The position numbers and the translations under genes were made by a program. A stretch of DNA of 64,000 nucleotides, taken from Methanolobus mangrovi (GTDB taxonomy: Archaea > Halobacteriota > Methanosarcinia > Methanosarcinales > Methanosarcinaceae). The notes under the pieces are model-generated. The model saw nothing but the letters and a program-made list of their open reading frames with translations. It did not search any database and was not told where the DNA came from. Location: NCBI RefSeq assembly GCF_031312535.1, contig NZ_CP133594.1:1736001-1800000 (forward strand), read 5' to 3'. Position 1 is the first letter of the stretch. Each line of letters opens with the position of its first letter. Below, piece after piece: positions 7,691 through 15,837 of the stretch.

Positions 7691-8539
7691 TCACTCTTCC
7701 AATCCTGTCAAAAACAGGATGTTTCCACGCCCTTTCCTGATCTTTCGTATGTCGCCCCTTTTTTCAAGATCAAGAAGCATAACACTTACCTTGCCTTCTG
7801 AGTAAACAAGAAACTTACGTAACTCCCTTTGGGACATGGTACCCCCATGGGATTTCAGGATATCAAGTATTTCCTTATGCTGGGTTGACAGTGGTTCTGG
7901 TATATGGACCATATCTTTGGGGGGATGTTCATCTTCATGAACAATTGAATGGAATATATTTTCATGAAATTGAGATTTTAATTGCTCCGGAAATGCAGCC
8001 TTTTCTTTTGGAGATGAAACTTTAACAGGAGAAGCAGAAAATGCATATTTAAGATTGTGCTTTATATGAGGCTCTGTTAGTGGTTTCTTCCTTATTTGAT
8101 AAAACAATGAAACAACAAGGATTAACATAATAACAACAGAGACAGCGAGCAGAGAAACTGATAATGATACTTTTGCAGAATCAATATATTCTTCCGCAGG
8201 GGTAGGGGAATAAGAAGGTAAGAGTAACAGGTCTACTACATAATTCCCCTCATCCAGTACGGTTATCACATCTTCCCCGTAATATGTAAGCTGATCACCT
8301 TCATAATAACTGGCAGTGATGCGATAGGTACCCTTGGGTAATTCGAATGAGTAGATGCCATATTTTGCAACAATTGATTGCACCGGAGTGGAATTTACCT
8401 CGATTATCGTATTAGCCAGAGGATCGAATGTATTCCACTCATAAGCTACGCCATGAACAGTTGCAACATATTCAGCAGAAGCAATTCCTGAAAAAAGTAA
8501 AATGATGGCGATGCAACCTGCACAATATGTAATTCTCAT
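7691..8539 (-). CDS. Membrane-spanning winged-helix regulator, copy 2
   Basis: This 282-residue duplicate of the 4971-5891 regulator has a signal-like segment (1-22), an external beta-sandwich (about 24-110), a membrane helix (about 122-146) and a poorly conserved cytoplasmic linker. The C-terminal winged helix (about 215-282) contains LKSHGGTMSQRELRKFLVYS and a basic RKIRKGRGN wing. The linker is shorter and richer in His and Lys than in copy 1. The domains, rather than the linker, have been conserved since duplication. It lies 24 bases after the anchored protein gene at 8564, so the two are co-transcribed. I infer a membrane-bound one-component regulator. The recognition half of its winged helix differs at a few positions, so target sites may have diverged. 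Confidence 0.7.
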   Translation of the reverse strand: MRITYCAGCIAIILLFSGIASAEYVATVHGVAYEWNTFDPLANTIIEVNSTPVQSIVAKYGIYSFELPKGTYRITASYYEGDQLTYYGEDVITVLDEGNYVVDLLLLPSYSPTPAEEYIDSAKVSLSVSLLAVSVVIMLILVVSLFYQIRKKPLTEPHIKHNLKYAFSASPVKVSSPKEKAAFPEQLKSQFHENIFHSIVHEDEHPPKDMVHIPEPLSTQHKEILDILKSHGGTMSQRELRKFLVYSEGKVSVMLLDLEKRGDIRKIRKGRGNILFLTGLEE

Positions 8540-8563
8540 GTCACATTACCATATATGCACATC

Positions 8564-9472
8564 TCAATCAATATCAAATATTGGAGAGATCCAGGTTCCT
8601 TCTTTACCCATGGTGGCGTTATCCAGATAATAGGAACCATTGCCATATAATTCAGCTTCTCCAGTGCCTTTTACAAGAAGACTTACATCATCATCACTCA
8701 TGATAGCTACAGTAAGCTCTGAACCAGAGAGGGTCACATTACCCCGGACATCAACATAGGAATACAACTTTTGTGTCTTTTCAGGGTCAACTGATGGAAT
8801 TGCCCTCTCCAACACGATTTCAGGACTATATATTTCATCTGTCGAAATATGTAGATCTCCTGCATAATCAACTACTGAAAACTTGCCCATAGAGAAACTA
8901 AGATCTATATCAAGGTCACCCGATAATATAACAATTCCACTTCCGTTAACATTCAAGCTATCGTTTCCGGATATACTGACAGGTCCGGGAAGATATGTTT
9001 GCATCTTATCAAAAATACCTTTCAGCTCAGAATTTGCAAGAATTATCTTATCTCTTGATAACGCAAGATATTTCTGTTCATCTGAAAGCGAAGTAGATGC
9101 ATCAGCCTTTGAAAGATAATCTTTTGCCTCGGATACGAGCAAAGCATAATCATCAACCATCTGTTCAAGTTCCTGAACATCGTTACCTTCTTCATTCAGT
9201 CGCACAATCGTACTATCAAGACGCTCTACCATTTCATCTGATTTTTTGATGTTGTCTGCAAGAAAAATACTTTCGTCTTTTGGAGCAGGTTTGTCACCTG
9301 ACGCAAAAGATGGATTGTCATCGGATAAGTCCTTGCTTATATAATCAGGCTGTGAGAACAATAGACCATGGTGTTCCCCATGAACATCAGAGTTCCTGAC
9401 TGAATCAATAAACCCGGAGATCAATACGATAACTATGAGGGACATTATTAGTACAAGTGGCATTTTTTTCAT
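8564..9472 (-). CDS. Anchored extracytoplasmic coiled-coil/beta protein, copy 2
   Basis: This 302-residue paralogue of the 5924-6838 protein has an N-terminal hydrophobic anchor (about 5-22), a variable His/Asp/Ser-rich neck (25-60), a conserved helical region (about 65-160) and a beta region with GSGIVILSGDLDIDLS and GTGEAELYGNGSYYLD. No enzyme motif is visible. The variable neck and the conserved beta core suggest that the core has the shared role. It heads the second regulator pair, and its promoter at 9581-9600 carries the shared motif. Family unknown to me. Confidence 0.6.
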   Translation of the reverse strand: MKKMPLVLIMSLIVIVLISGFIDSVRNSDVHGEHHGLLFSQPDYISKDLSDDNPSFASGDKPAPKDESIFLADNIKKSDEMVERLDSTIVRLNEEGNDVQELEQMVDDYALLVSEAKDYLSKADASTSLSDEQKYLALSRDKIILANSELKGIFDKMQTYLPGPVSISGNDSLNVNGSGIVILSGDLDIDLSFSMGKFSVVDYAGDLHISTDEIYSPEIVLERAIPSVDPEKTQKLYSYVDVRGNVTLSGSELTVAIMSDDDVSLLVKGTGEAELYGNGSYYLDNATMGKEGTWISPIFDID

Positions 9473-9580
9473 TGGCTATCACACCTCAATCGAATGCTCC
9501 CATATAATTTCATTTCTTAATACGAGTAAACGTATTACTACGAATCCTGACGTTTTTCTCATATTACACAGGAAAGGGAG

Positions 9581-9600
9581 ATTTAAATATAAACATACTT
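9581..9600 (-). promoter_or_regulatory. Shared-motif promoter P3 (8564-9472 gene)
   Basis: The minus strand reads AAGTATGTTTATATTTAAAT, the AAGTATG box plus a TATA-like element at the same spacing as at 4728, 7511 and 10032. It lies about 110 bases before the start at 9472. Confidence 0.5.
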
Positions 9601-10031
9601 TAGTGTGAAGATATATTTTGAAAAAACAAAGATAGATACTAGCTTTTTACTCTTTATGAAGCTTTTTTAATACAGGAATTATTCAATAACATGGTATTAA
9701 GATTGTAAATCATTTAAATACTGATTATACGAGCTATTTACTGATATTATGCCATAATTCAATACAAGAAAAACAATATTTTCAAATTAAATATCCGGTT
9801 TCTCTTTGTTAGTCTATCAACCCATCATCACGAATACGGCATAATTAATTTACCAAAAAAATGATTTTAGTATCGTTTTATTTGCGGCTCTGCCGGAAAG
9901 TCTCACGCCATGGACTGTCACAGGAAGAAATATAATTATTCATTTAAGTTGTTCAAAGGTTGTCTGCAAACCTAAACCTTTATTGAAGCTTTATTTTCAA
10001 TTTTTAAGCCCTAATTTCACTCCTTTTTGCT

Positions 10032-10051
10032 AAGTATGCTTATATTTAAGC
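10032..10051 (+). promoter_or_regulatory. Shared-motif promoter P4 (10137 gene)
   Basis: The plus strand reads AAGTATGCTTATATTTAAGC followed by CTGCTAAT. This is nearly the same as P1 and P2, which are followed by CTGGCTAAT and GTGCTAAT. A start about 25 bases downstream leaves a leader of roughly 65 bases. Confidence 0.55.
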
Positions 10052-10136
10052 CTGCTAATCTTGGGAATGTCAGAAAAGCACTGGTAATTAGCCGTCGCTG
10101 CATCTGACACACATAATAAAGGAGGAAAGAAAAAGA

Positions 10137-10910
10137 ATGAAACACAGATTCATGAAAACTCTGGCCTGTCTTTCATTAGTGCTAATGGTGTTCAGTGCTG
10201 TGGCACCAGGTGCTTTTGCTGATGAGACAGGAACCACGGAAGACACAAAAGAATTCGGCGATCATCCAATGATGCATGGCCCACATGGAAATCCTGAAAT
10301 GAGTGATGAGGGACTCATAGAAGCAATGGAATTCGAGTCAGATGATGAAGAGATGGCATTCCTTGTGGAAAAGGAGACAGAACACATCAACAACAAGATC
10401 GACATGCTAAACGAAAAGCTTGCTGATCTCGAAGAGAACAGCGAGGAGTATGAAGCAATCAGTGCAGAAATAGAGGAACTCGAAACACTTCTTGGCGAAC
10501 TGGGAGATGTAACTACACTTAATGATCTCAAAGCAATACTGGATGAGGTAAGAGAATCCATGATGGACATGAGGGGTGACAGACCCGAAATGGAAGCAAT
10601 GCAATTCGAGTCAGATGAAGAAAAGATGACTTTCCTTGTAGATAGCGAAACAGAACACATCAACAACAAGATCGACATGCTAAACGAAAAGCTTGCTGAT
10701 CTCGAAGAGAACAGCGAGGAGTATGAAGCAATCAGTGCAGAAATAGAGGAACTCGAAACACTTCTTGATGAACTAGGAGATGTAACTACACTCGATGAAT
10801 TCAAAGAGATACTGGAAGAGTACAGAGAAGATAGCCCAAAGTCACATGAACATGGAAGAGAACGCAGCCTCATGAATCATGAATTCCAGAAAGAAGTAAC
10901 CGCCGAGTAA
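10137..10910 (+). CDS. Exported acidic coiled-coil protein with internal duplication
   Basis: This 257-residue protein has a clear signal peptide (1-28, cleavage after AFA). The rest is very acidic and helical, in two long repeats of 91 residues. Each repeat holds a coiled-coil segment (TEHINNKIDMLNEKLADLEE and following). The central 118 bases of each repeat (10377-10494 and 10650-10767) are identical in DNA, so the duplication is recent or homogenised by conversion. Flanking parts of the repeats differ moderately. No enzyme motif is visible. The promoter shares its upstream box with the duplicated module at 4349-9472, suggesting common control. I infer an abundant envelope-associated protein. 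Function unknown. Confidence 0.7.
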   Translation: MKHRFMKTLACLSLVLMVFSAVAPGAFADETGTTEDTKEFGDHPMMHGPHGNPEMSDEGLIEAMEFESDDEEMAFLVEKETEHINNKIDMLNEKLADLEENSEEYEAISAEIEELETLLGELGDVTTLNDLKAILDEVRESMMDMRGDRPEMEAMQFESDEEKMTFLVDSETEHINNKIDMLNEKLADLEENSEEYEAISAEIEELETLLDELGDVTTLDEFKEILEEYREDSPKSHEHGRERSLMNHEFQKEVTAE

Positions 10911-10952
10911 GAAAAAACGGATGGACTGTAAAATAATTAGTACCCTAAAACC

Positions 10953-10981
10953 ATGAGATAGGATTACTCATCCTATCTCAT
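10953..10981 (+). terminator. Perfect 12-bp hairpin between two exported-protein genes
   Basis: ATGAGATAGGAT and its exact complement flank a 5-base loop. No T-run follows directly, so it may be an mRNA-stabilising or processing hairpin rather than a terminator. It stands between the stop at 10910 and the start at 11015. Confidence 0.5.
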
Positions 10982-11014
10982 AATATAAATTATCAATTTT
11001 TAAGGAGTTTTAAG

Positions 11015-11620
11015 ATGAGAAGAGAGATTACTATATCATTCGCTTTATTGATGATACTTTTCAGCACTGCAATACCGGGAGTATATGCCATGGAAGATGA
11101 CACCGGCATGGAAATGCCTGAGATGGATGCTGCCCAGATGAAAGAAATGACCCTTGGAATGATAGAAAATAATATTGATTCACTAACCAATCTTCAATCG
11201 GAACTTGATGATGAAGAACTGCTGGATTCTGTTGACGATCTTCTTGAACAGGTCGAATCACTGAAAACAGAGCTTGAATCAACTGACGATGAAGAAGCGA
11301 TATTTGAGATAATGGATGAATTCAGGAGCTTAATGGAAGAAGCACCTGAAGAAGTACGAGATACATTGATGCAAAACGGTCAGATGAGTGGAGAAGGTCA
11401 GAACCCCATGGGCGGAAATAGAACCATGATGGAAGGCAACGAAAGTATGCAAGCTCAAGATGGCGATTTCCATGGAAATGGAAGCATGACCGGTGAAGAG
11501 AGAATGAATAAACCCACTGACAGCGGTGTTACAGGCGATGAAACAATAGATGATGATACATCTGAAGAAACTACAGGACTGCTGAGTGGTCTCATTAACA
11601 TGATTAAAGGACTTTTCTAA
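11015..11620 (+). CDS. Exported acidic Met-rich protein
   Basis: This 201-residue protein has a signal peptide (1-25, cleavage after VYA). The mature part is rich in Asp, Glu and Met, with a helical stretch (about 50-115) and a Gly/Asn/Met-rich stretch (about 120-160). A short amphipathic hydrophobic C-terminus, GLLSGLINMIKGLF, could attach to the membrane. I do not recognise the family. Strong composition likeness to the preceding exported protein and the same orientation suggest related envelope roles. AAGGAG precedes the start by 9 bases. The Met and acidic residues could bind metal, but this is only a guess. Confidence 0.6.
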   Translation: MRREITISFALLMILFSTAIPGVYAMEDDTGMEMPEMDAAQMKEMTLGMIENNIDSLTNLQSELDDEELLDSVDDLLEQVESLKTELESTDDEEAIFEIMDEFRSLMEEAPEEVRDTLMQNGQMSGEGQNPMGGNRTMMEGNESMQAQDGDFHGNGSMTGEERMNKPTDSGVTGDETIDDDTSEETTGLLSGLINMIKGLF

Positions 11621-11647
11621 CTACTTATCCTCGCATACCTCTCCGGT

Positions 11648-11706
11648 TCACCTGATGGAACATCCTGATAGTTCCAATCATGTGACTATCTTGCTTTTAT
11701 TTTTTT
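11648..11706 (+). terminator. Hairpin plus T-tract after the 11015 gene
   Basis: The GGAAC/GTTCC stem is extended by TGAT/ATCA and CAC/GTG pairs. It is followed by TTGCTTTTATTTTTTT, typical of a terminator. Confidence 0.5.
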
Positions 11707-11873
11707 AACGGTTTTAGCAGGAGATAAATACTGCCATCCATTATAGTAATAAGGAGTTATTATATATACCATGATAATAATTAACACAGTCAGATTATCC
11801 CTATTGGATAATACCAAAAACGTTAACATACAATAGAATATGATTACATTCTCACCAGAGCAGGAGAAACGTC

Positions 11874-12593
11874 ATGAAGATTGCAATACTTGGAGGCACA
11901 GGTAATATAGGCAAAGGCTTTGCACTTCGCTGGGGCCAGATGCACGAAATAATCATCGGTTCCAGGGATTTAGAAAAAGCCGAAGCTGTCGCTGCAGAAT
12001 ACAATGAAGTACTTGAAAAATACGGCCATATGGCAACTATAACAGGTACAGATAACAGGACAGCAGCCGAAAAAGCAGACATCATTGTTGTTGCCATCCG
12101 GTATAGCCAGCTTGGCCCTGTTATGGAAATGATTCGTCCTTTCATAGAAAATAAGATAATTATCAGTGTAGTCGTGCCAATGGAAAAGAACATGTGCTAC
12201 ATCAGTCCCGGCGCTAAACACCTGACAGTTCCAATAGAAAGCAAAGAGTTCAATAGCGAATACTTCTGCTTCTCAATGCCTGAAGCCGGAAGTGCTGCCC
12301 AGGAGATTCAGAAGATGTTGCCTGATAATGCAGAACTTGTAGCTGCTTTCCATACAGTCCCTGCAAAGAAACTGGCAGACCTTGAAATGGAACTTGACTA
12401 TGACATAGGCGTTTGCGGAAATTCAATGTATTCAAAAGAAATAGTATTTGGTCTTGTAAACGATATTTCCAATATGAGACCCCTTGATGTAGGGCCTCTG
12501 GAAACCGCAGCAATGATAGAATCCCTTACACCTTTGCTTATCAACGTTGCGGCAAGGAATGAAATGAAGGACATTAGTCTGAAATTCATTTGA
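11874..12593 (+). CDS. npdG: F420H2:NADP+ oxidoreductase
   Basis: This 239-residue cytosolic enzyme moves hydride between reduced coenzyme F420 and NADP+, supplying NADPH for biosynthesis. The N-terminal Rossmann motif GGTGNIGKGFALRW (8-21) and the following GSRDLEKAEAVAAEY are typical. The C-terminal RPLDVGPLETAAMIESLTPL block is characteristic of the archaeal Fno/NpdG family. Length fits the family. The start follows GGAG. It is a single gene with a T-rich region after it. Its NADPH could also serve the aro and dap enzymes in this window. Confidence 0.9.
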   Translation: MKIAILGGTGNIGKGFALRWGQMHEIIIGSRDLEKAEAVAAEYNEVLEKYGHMATITGTDNRTAAEKADIIVVAIRYSQLGPVMEMIRPFIENKIIISVVVPMEKNMCYISPGAKHLTVPIESKEFNSEYFCFSMPEAGSAAQEIQKMLPDNAELVAAFHTVPAKKLADLEMELDYDIGVCGNSMYSKEIVFGLVNDISNMRPLDVGPLETAAMIESLTPLLINVAARNEMKDISLKFI

Positions 12594-12752
12594 ACTTTTT
12601 TATTTTCATTCTTTTTGTATTCTTTTTTACTCTGTTATTTTTGAATTTAAGGTATAACTTTTATGGCAACCTATAATTGCATGGAGTTAGATAACCAAGA
12701 ATAATTTTGCATTGCATGTGCAGAATATAGAGGAAGAATAGCAGGCGATTAA

Positions 12753-14081
12753 ATGATAATTTGCAATAAGGAAGACGTTATCAAAGCCATTGAAACAAAC
12801 AACGTAAAGTTCATACGTTTGCAGTTTACGGACATACAGGGAGTAGTCAAGGATGTTGAGATCCCTGTGACGCAGATCGAAAAAGCATTGACCACAGGAA
12901 TATCCTTTGATGGATCATCCATAGAGGGTTTTGTAAGGATCGATGAATCGGACATGGTGTTAAAACCGGATATAAGGACATTTGCAATACTGCCCTGGAA
13001 CAACGATAAAGGTCTGGTCGCAAGAATGATCTGTGACATTTATATGCCAAACGGGAAAGAGTTCGAAGCTGATCCCCGTTATGTCCTTAAAAAGGTAATG
13101 AAAGAAGCTGAAGAAATGGGATATGAGCTCAATGTAGGCCCGGAGCTGGAGTTTTTCCTTTTCGAGAAGATAAATGGAAAGGCAACTGTAGTACCTCATG
13201 ATTATGGAAGGTATTTTGAATTTGCACCTACCGATCTTGCAGAGGATATCAGAAGGGAAATTGTCCTGACATTAATGGACCTTAACTTTGATATTGAGGC
13301 ATCACATCACGAGGTAGCTTTCGGGCAGCATGAAATCGATTTCAAATATGGGGATGCACTGACAACGGCAGACAATGTAATGACGTTCAAGTATGTTACC
13401 AGAACCATTGCAAAAATGCACGGTCTTCATGCCACCTTTATGCCAAAGCCAATTGCCATTGAGAATGGATCAGGTATGCATGTGAACCTTTCACTTTCAA
13501 AGGATGGCGAGAATGCATTCTATGATGAGAATGGAGATATGCAGATCAGTGAAACTGCAAGACAGTTCATTGCAGGCGTCCTGAAACACATCAAAGCCAT
13601 TTCATGCATTGCAAACCCACTTGTAAACTCATACAAGAGACTCATCCCAGGGTATGAGGCACCTGTGTACATCACCTGGTCAGGTGCAAACCGTAGTTCC
13701 CTTATCAGGATACCTTCACCCAGGGGCAAAAGCACAAGGACAGAGCTTAGAAGCCCGGATCCCTCATGTAACCCATACCTGACATTCGCAGCCATCCTTG
13801 CAGCAGGTCTGGAAGGAGTAAGGAACAAGATGGACCCCGGAAAGATTATGGATTACAATATCTTTGACCTGACAAAACAGGAACGTGCAGAGAGAGGTAT
13901 TGAGACACTGCCATCAACCATCAGTGAAAGTGCAGATTATCTAGAGAATGATGAACTCCTGAAAAGCACTCTTGGAGAACATGTCCATGACAATATATTG
14001 AGACTTGCAAGGGCAGAGTGGGATGCGTACAGAACACAGGTCCACGACTGGGAGATACAGCGTTACCTGAACACTATCTGA
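12753..14081 (+). CDS. glnA: Glutamine synthetase type I (first copy)
   Basis: This 442-residue enzyme makes glutamine from glutamate, ammonium and ATP. Recognisable parts are the beta-grasp (IRLQFTDIQGVVKDVEIP), FDGSSIEGF (about 52-60), the catalytic and metal-site segment ASHHEVAFGQHEIDF and the ATP-site ANRSSLIRIPSPRGKSTRTE. The Tyr adenylylation loop of the enterobacterial form is absent, as usual for archaeal GSI-alpha. It is about 60% similar to the second copy at 19346-20686, and both look intact. Unlike the second copy, its upstream region shows no obvious GGTA-N6-TACC operator, so the two may respond differently to nitrogen. A GNAT gene follows after 3 bases. Confidence 0.95.
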   Translation: MIICNKEDVIKAIETNNVKFIRLQFTDIQGVVKDVEIPVTQIEKALTTGISFDGSSIEGFVRIDESDMVLKPDIRTFAILPWNNDKGLVARMICDIYMPNGKEFEADPRYVLKKVMKEAEEMGYELNVGPELEFFLFEKINGKATVVPHDYGRYFEFAPTDLAEDIRREIVLTLMDLNFDIEASHHEVAFGQHEIDFKYGDALTTADNVMTFKYVTRTIAKMHGLHATFMPKPIAIENGSGMHVNLSLSKDGENAFYDENGDMQISETARQFIAGVLKHIKAISCIANPLVNSYKRLIPGYEAPVYITWSGANRSSLIRIPSPRGKSTRTELRSPDPSCNPYLTFAAILAAGLEGVRNKMDPGKIMDYNIFDLTKQERAERGIETLPSTISESADYLENDELLKSTLGEHVHDNILRLARAEWDAYRTQVHDWEIQRYLNTI

Positions 14082-14084
14082 GAT

Positions 14085-14630
14085 ATGGATCCGATATTTT
14101 CCATAAATGAAACAAGTGAAGCAGATTATCTACAGGTCAGGAGATTCATTGAACTTGTAGATACTGATTTTTATCCTCCCCTGAGTGAAAGGGGAGGAGG
14201 CATCCCTGAAAGGGTAGATGCTGGTCTGGATACACCCAAAGGAAATTTCCTTGTTGCCAGGTTAAAAGAAAGGGATTCATCGGATCATACTGATGGGATT
14301 GTCGGTATGGTAGGTTATACAAGGAACTGGAAAAGTGATGACAGTGCCTACATTAATTTTCTTGCAACACACCCACAGCACAGGAACCAGGGAATTAGCA
14401 GGGAGCTTTGCCTTAGACTTGAGGAGTTTCTGGGAGAACAGGAAATAAAAAGGATTTATCTTTGCACATGGTCCAGTAATCCTGCTGCAATTAAGTTCTA
14501 TGAGAAACTCGGATATTATGCATATTCTGTTGTTCTCGATGACAGAGGAAGAGGAATAAATACGATATACTACAAAAAGGACATTAGCATACCTATGCAA
14601 AACAATAATATACGATTAGATTCTCGATAA
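14085..14630 (+). CDS. GNAT-family N-acetyltransferase
   Basis: This 181-residue protein has a GNAT fold. The acetyl-CoA loop lies in HPQHRNQGISRELCLRLEEF (Q/R-x-x-G-x-S variant), preceded by a beta strand with AYINFLATHP and followed by YLCTWSSNPAAIKFYEKLGY, the usual motif B. It begins 3 bases after the first glutamine synthetase, so the two are translated from one mRNA. The substrate is not evident. A link to glutamine or an amino-acid product is possible from context only. Confidence 0.75.
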   Translation: MDPIFSINETSEADYLQVRRFIELVDTDFYPPLSERGGGIPERVDAGLDTPKGNFLVARLKERDSSDHTDGIVGMVGYTRNWKSDDSAYINFLATHPQHRNQGISRELCLRLEEFLGEQEIKRIYLCTWSSNPAAIKFYEKLGYYAYSVVLDDRGRGINTIYYKKDISIPMQNNNIRLDSR

Positions 14631-14723
14631 GGAAGTCTTTCCTTAAATCGCATTCATTGCGGAAAACTTTGCAGGATAACTTTTATCCTTATGAGCTTTA
14701 CCCGCTTTGATTGAAAAAAGACA

Positions 14724-14782
14724 GGACACGAGTGCCTATTGCATGGTTAGGAAGAATAGAGGAAGTGGTAGGCACCGTGTCC
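14724..14782. terminator. Long-stem hairpin between convergent genes
   Basis: GGACACG-A-GTGCCTA (14724-14738) pairs with TAGGCAC-CGTGTCC (14769-14782). This gives 14 pairs with a single bulged A around a 30-base loop holding purine-rich GGAAG-like repeats. A T-run follows on the minus strand (complement of 14713-14719), and another lies on the plus strand about ten bases further on. It probably terminates transcripts from both sides: glnA-GNAT and the glutamate synthase operon. A stable small RNA is an alternative. Confidence 0.55.
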
Positions 14783-14809
14783 ATAAACGTGATATTTTTT
14801 GTTTTTGGG

Positions 14810-15832
14810 TTACTCCTCTGGCATTCGTTCAAGCTTCTTTGAAGATAGCTTTTCAACTAATTCCAGATTCACATCATTTTCAAGTGACAGTTTTCCATTT
14901 CTTACTGCATTGTCGACAAACTGCTTGCCAACAGGGTTGCGTATTATCAGGGTAGTGTAACCCTGAGCGCTGCCAATGGAACCTGCCGATATGTCTGCGT
15001 CCAGCGCAGTGAGATCTGTACAGATATGACATCCCGGACGAACACAATCCTCAACTTCTTTTAGTGAGATAATCGTCATGTTTCCGTCTTTCAGGGTGAT
15101 CTCAAGCTTGCCTTTTACATCAAAGTGCATGATGTCAAGAGGGTCTATATGGCGCTCTGCAATAAGTTTGTCCTGTACGAGTTTTTCATAATCGAAGGTT
15201 TCTGTACAGAAAAGTCCGACTGCAAGACGTATATATTTCCTGAATGGACGCAAAAGGTCCATTTCGCTCTTTCGCATCTTGCTTACAGCCTGCATGACAC
15301 ATGGAACACCGACAACTGCTATGTTGGTGTACTTCTTGGTAATTACAGCTTCTTTCAGTGAAGCTACCAGAGGAACCCACCAGTTGTAACGGCTTCCTGC
15401 GTGGTGAACAAGCACTTCTGAGGACGTAATTACAGCAGATGAAGGCCGCAGTGTCCAGGGATCTTCCACAACAGTAACTATTGCATCGATCATTCCCTGT
15501 TCCAGAGCATTTGTAAGTATTGCTGTCACAGCTCCACCACTTTGTTTTCTTGGAACATCGATACCGGACTTTGCGGACACAATATCTATGTATTCACCAA
15601 GAACTTCAGATGATGGTGTGTCAATTCTGGGGCATACTTCATAGCATGCACCACAGGGAACTCCGTCATTGACATCCTTGCAGTAACCACTGTTAAGAGG
15701 ATGTGTGGAATCCCTGCCAAGTTCGAAATAAATAGCATCTGCCGGGCATACAGCTACACATGCACCACATGCTGCGCATTTCCCTGTATCCCAGATTTCT
15801 GCCTTAAGATCTAGATAATTTTTACCTGCCAT
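14810..15832 (-). CDS. FrhB-like F420-binding subunit of glutamate synthase
   Basis: The ATG at 15832 is chosen because GGAGTGATC precedes it. The 340-residue protein has an N-terminal ferredoxin-like part with CAACGACVAVCP and CGACYEVCP (about 19-75). An FrhB/FpoF-type domain follows, with KQSGGAVTAILTNAL and GVPCVMQAV, the region that binds FAD and F420 in hydrogenase beta subunits. It is the last gene of the operon encoding the three separate glutamate synthase domains. No GltD-type NADPH subunit is present. From context I infer that it feeds electrons from F420H2 to glutamate synthase. Direct proof is lacking here. Confidence 0.8.
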   Translation of the reverse strand: MAGKNYLDLKAEIWDTGKCAACGACVAVCPADAIYFELGRDSTHPLNSGYCKDVNDGVPCGACYEVCPRIDTPSSEVLGEYIDIVSAKSGIDVPRKQSGGAVTAILTNALEQGMIDAIVTVVEDPWTLRPSSAVITSSEVLVHHAGSRYNWWVPLVASLKEAVITKKYTNIAVVGVPCVMQAVSKMRKSEMDLLRPFRKYIRLAVGLFCTETFDYEKLVQDKLIAERHIDPLDIMHFDVKGKLEITLKDGNMTIISLKEVEDCVRPGCHICTDLTALDADISAGSIGSAQGYTTLIIRNPVGKQFVDNAVRNGKLSLENDVNLELVEKLSSKKLERMPEE

Positions 15833-15837
15833 TGTGA

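Larger units (their letters stand above)
9473..10136. other. Long divergent intergenic region
   Basis: This 664-base AT-rich gap lies between the second module copy (minus strand) and the exported repeat protein (plus strand). It holds two copies of the shared promoter element, one in each direction. A short GC-richer patch near 9887-9930 shows no convincing fold. In the plus-strand leader TGTCAG (about 10068) can pair with CTGACA (about 10106), and an AAAGGAGGAAAG ribosome site precedes the start. No gene is seen. Confidence 0.5.

Noticed and set aside
9887-9930. GC-richer patch in the long divergent gap as a small RNA
   Set aside because: Only weak pairing is visible, with no promoter or terminator near it.
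10262-10873. Long Ser-rich minus-strand open frame
   Set aside because: It is the complement of the acidic repeat gene. The Ser richness follows from Glu/Asp codons on the other strand.
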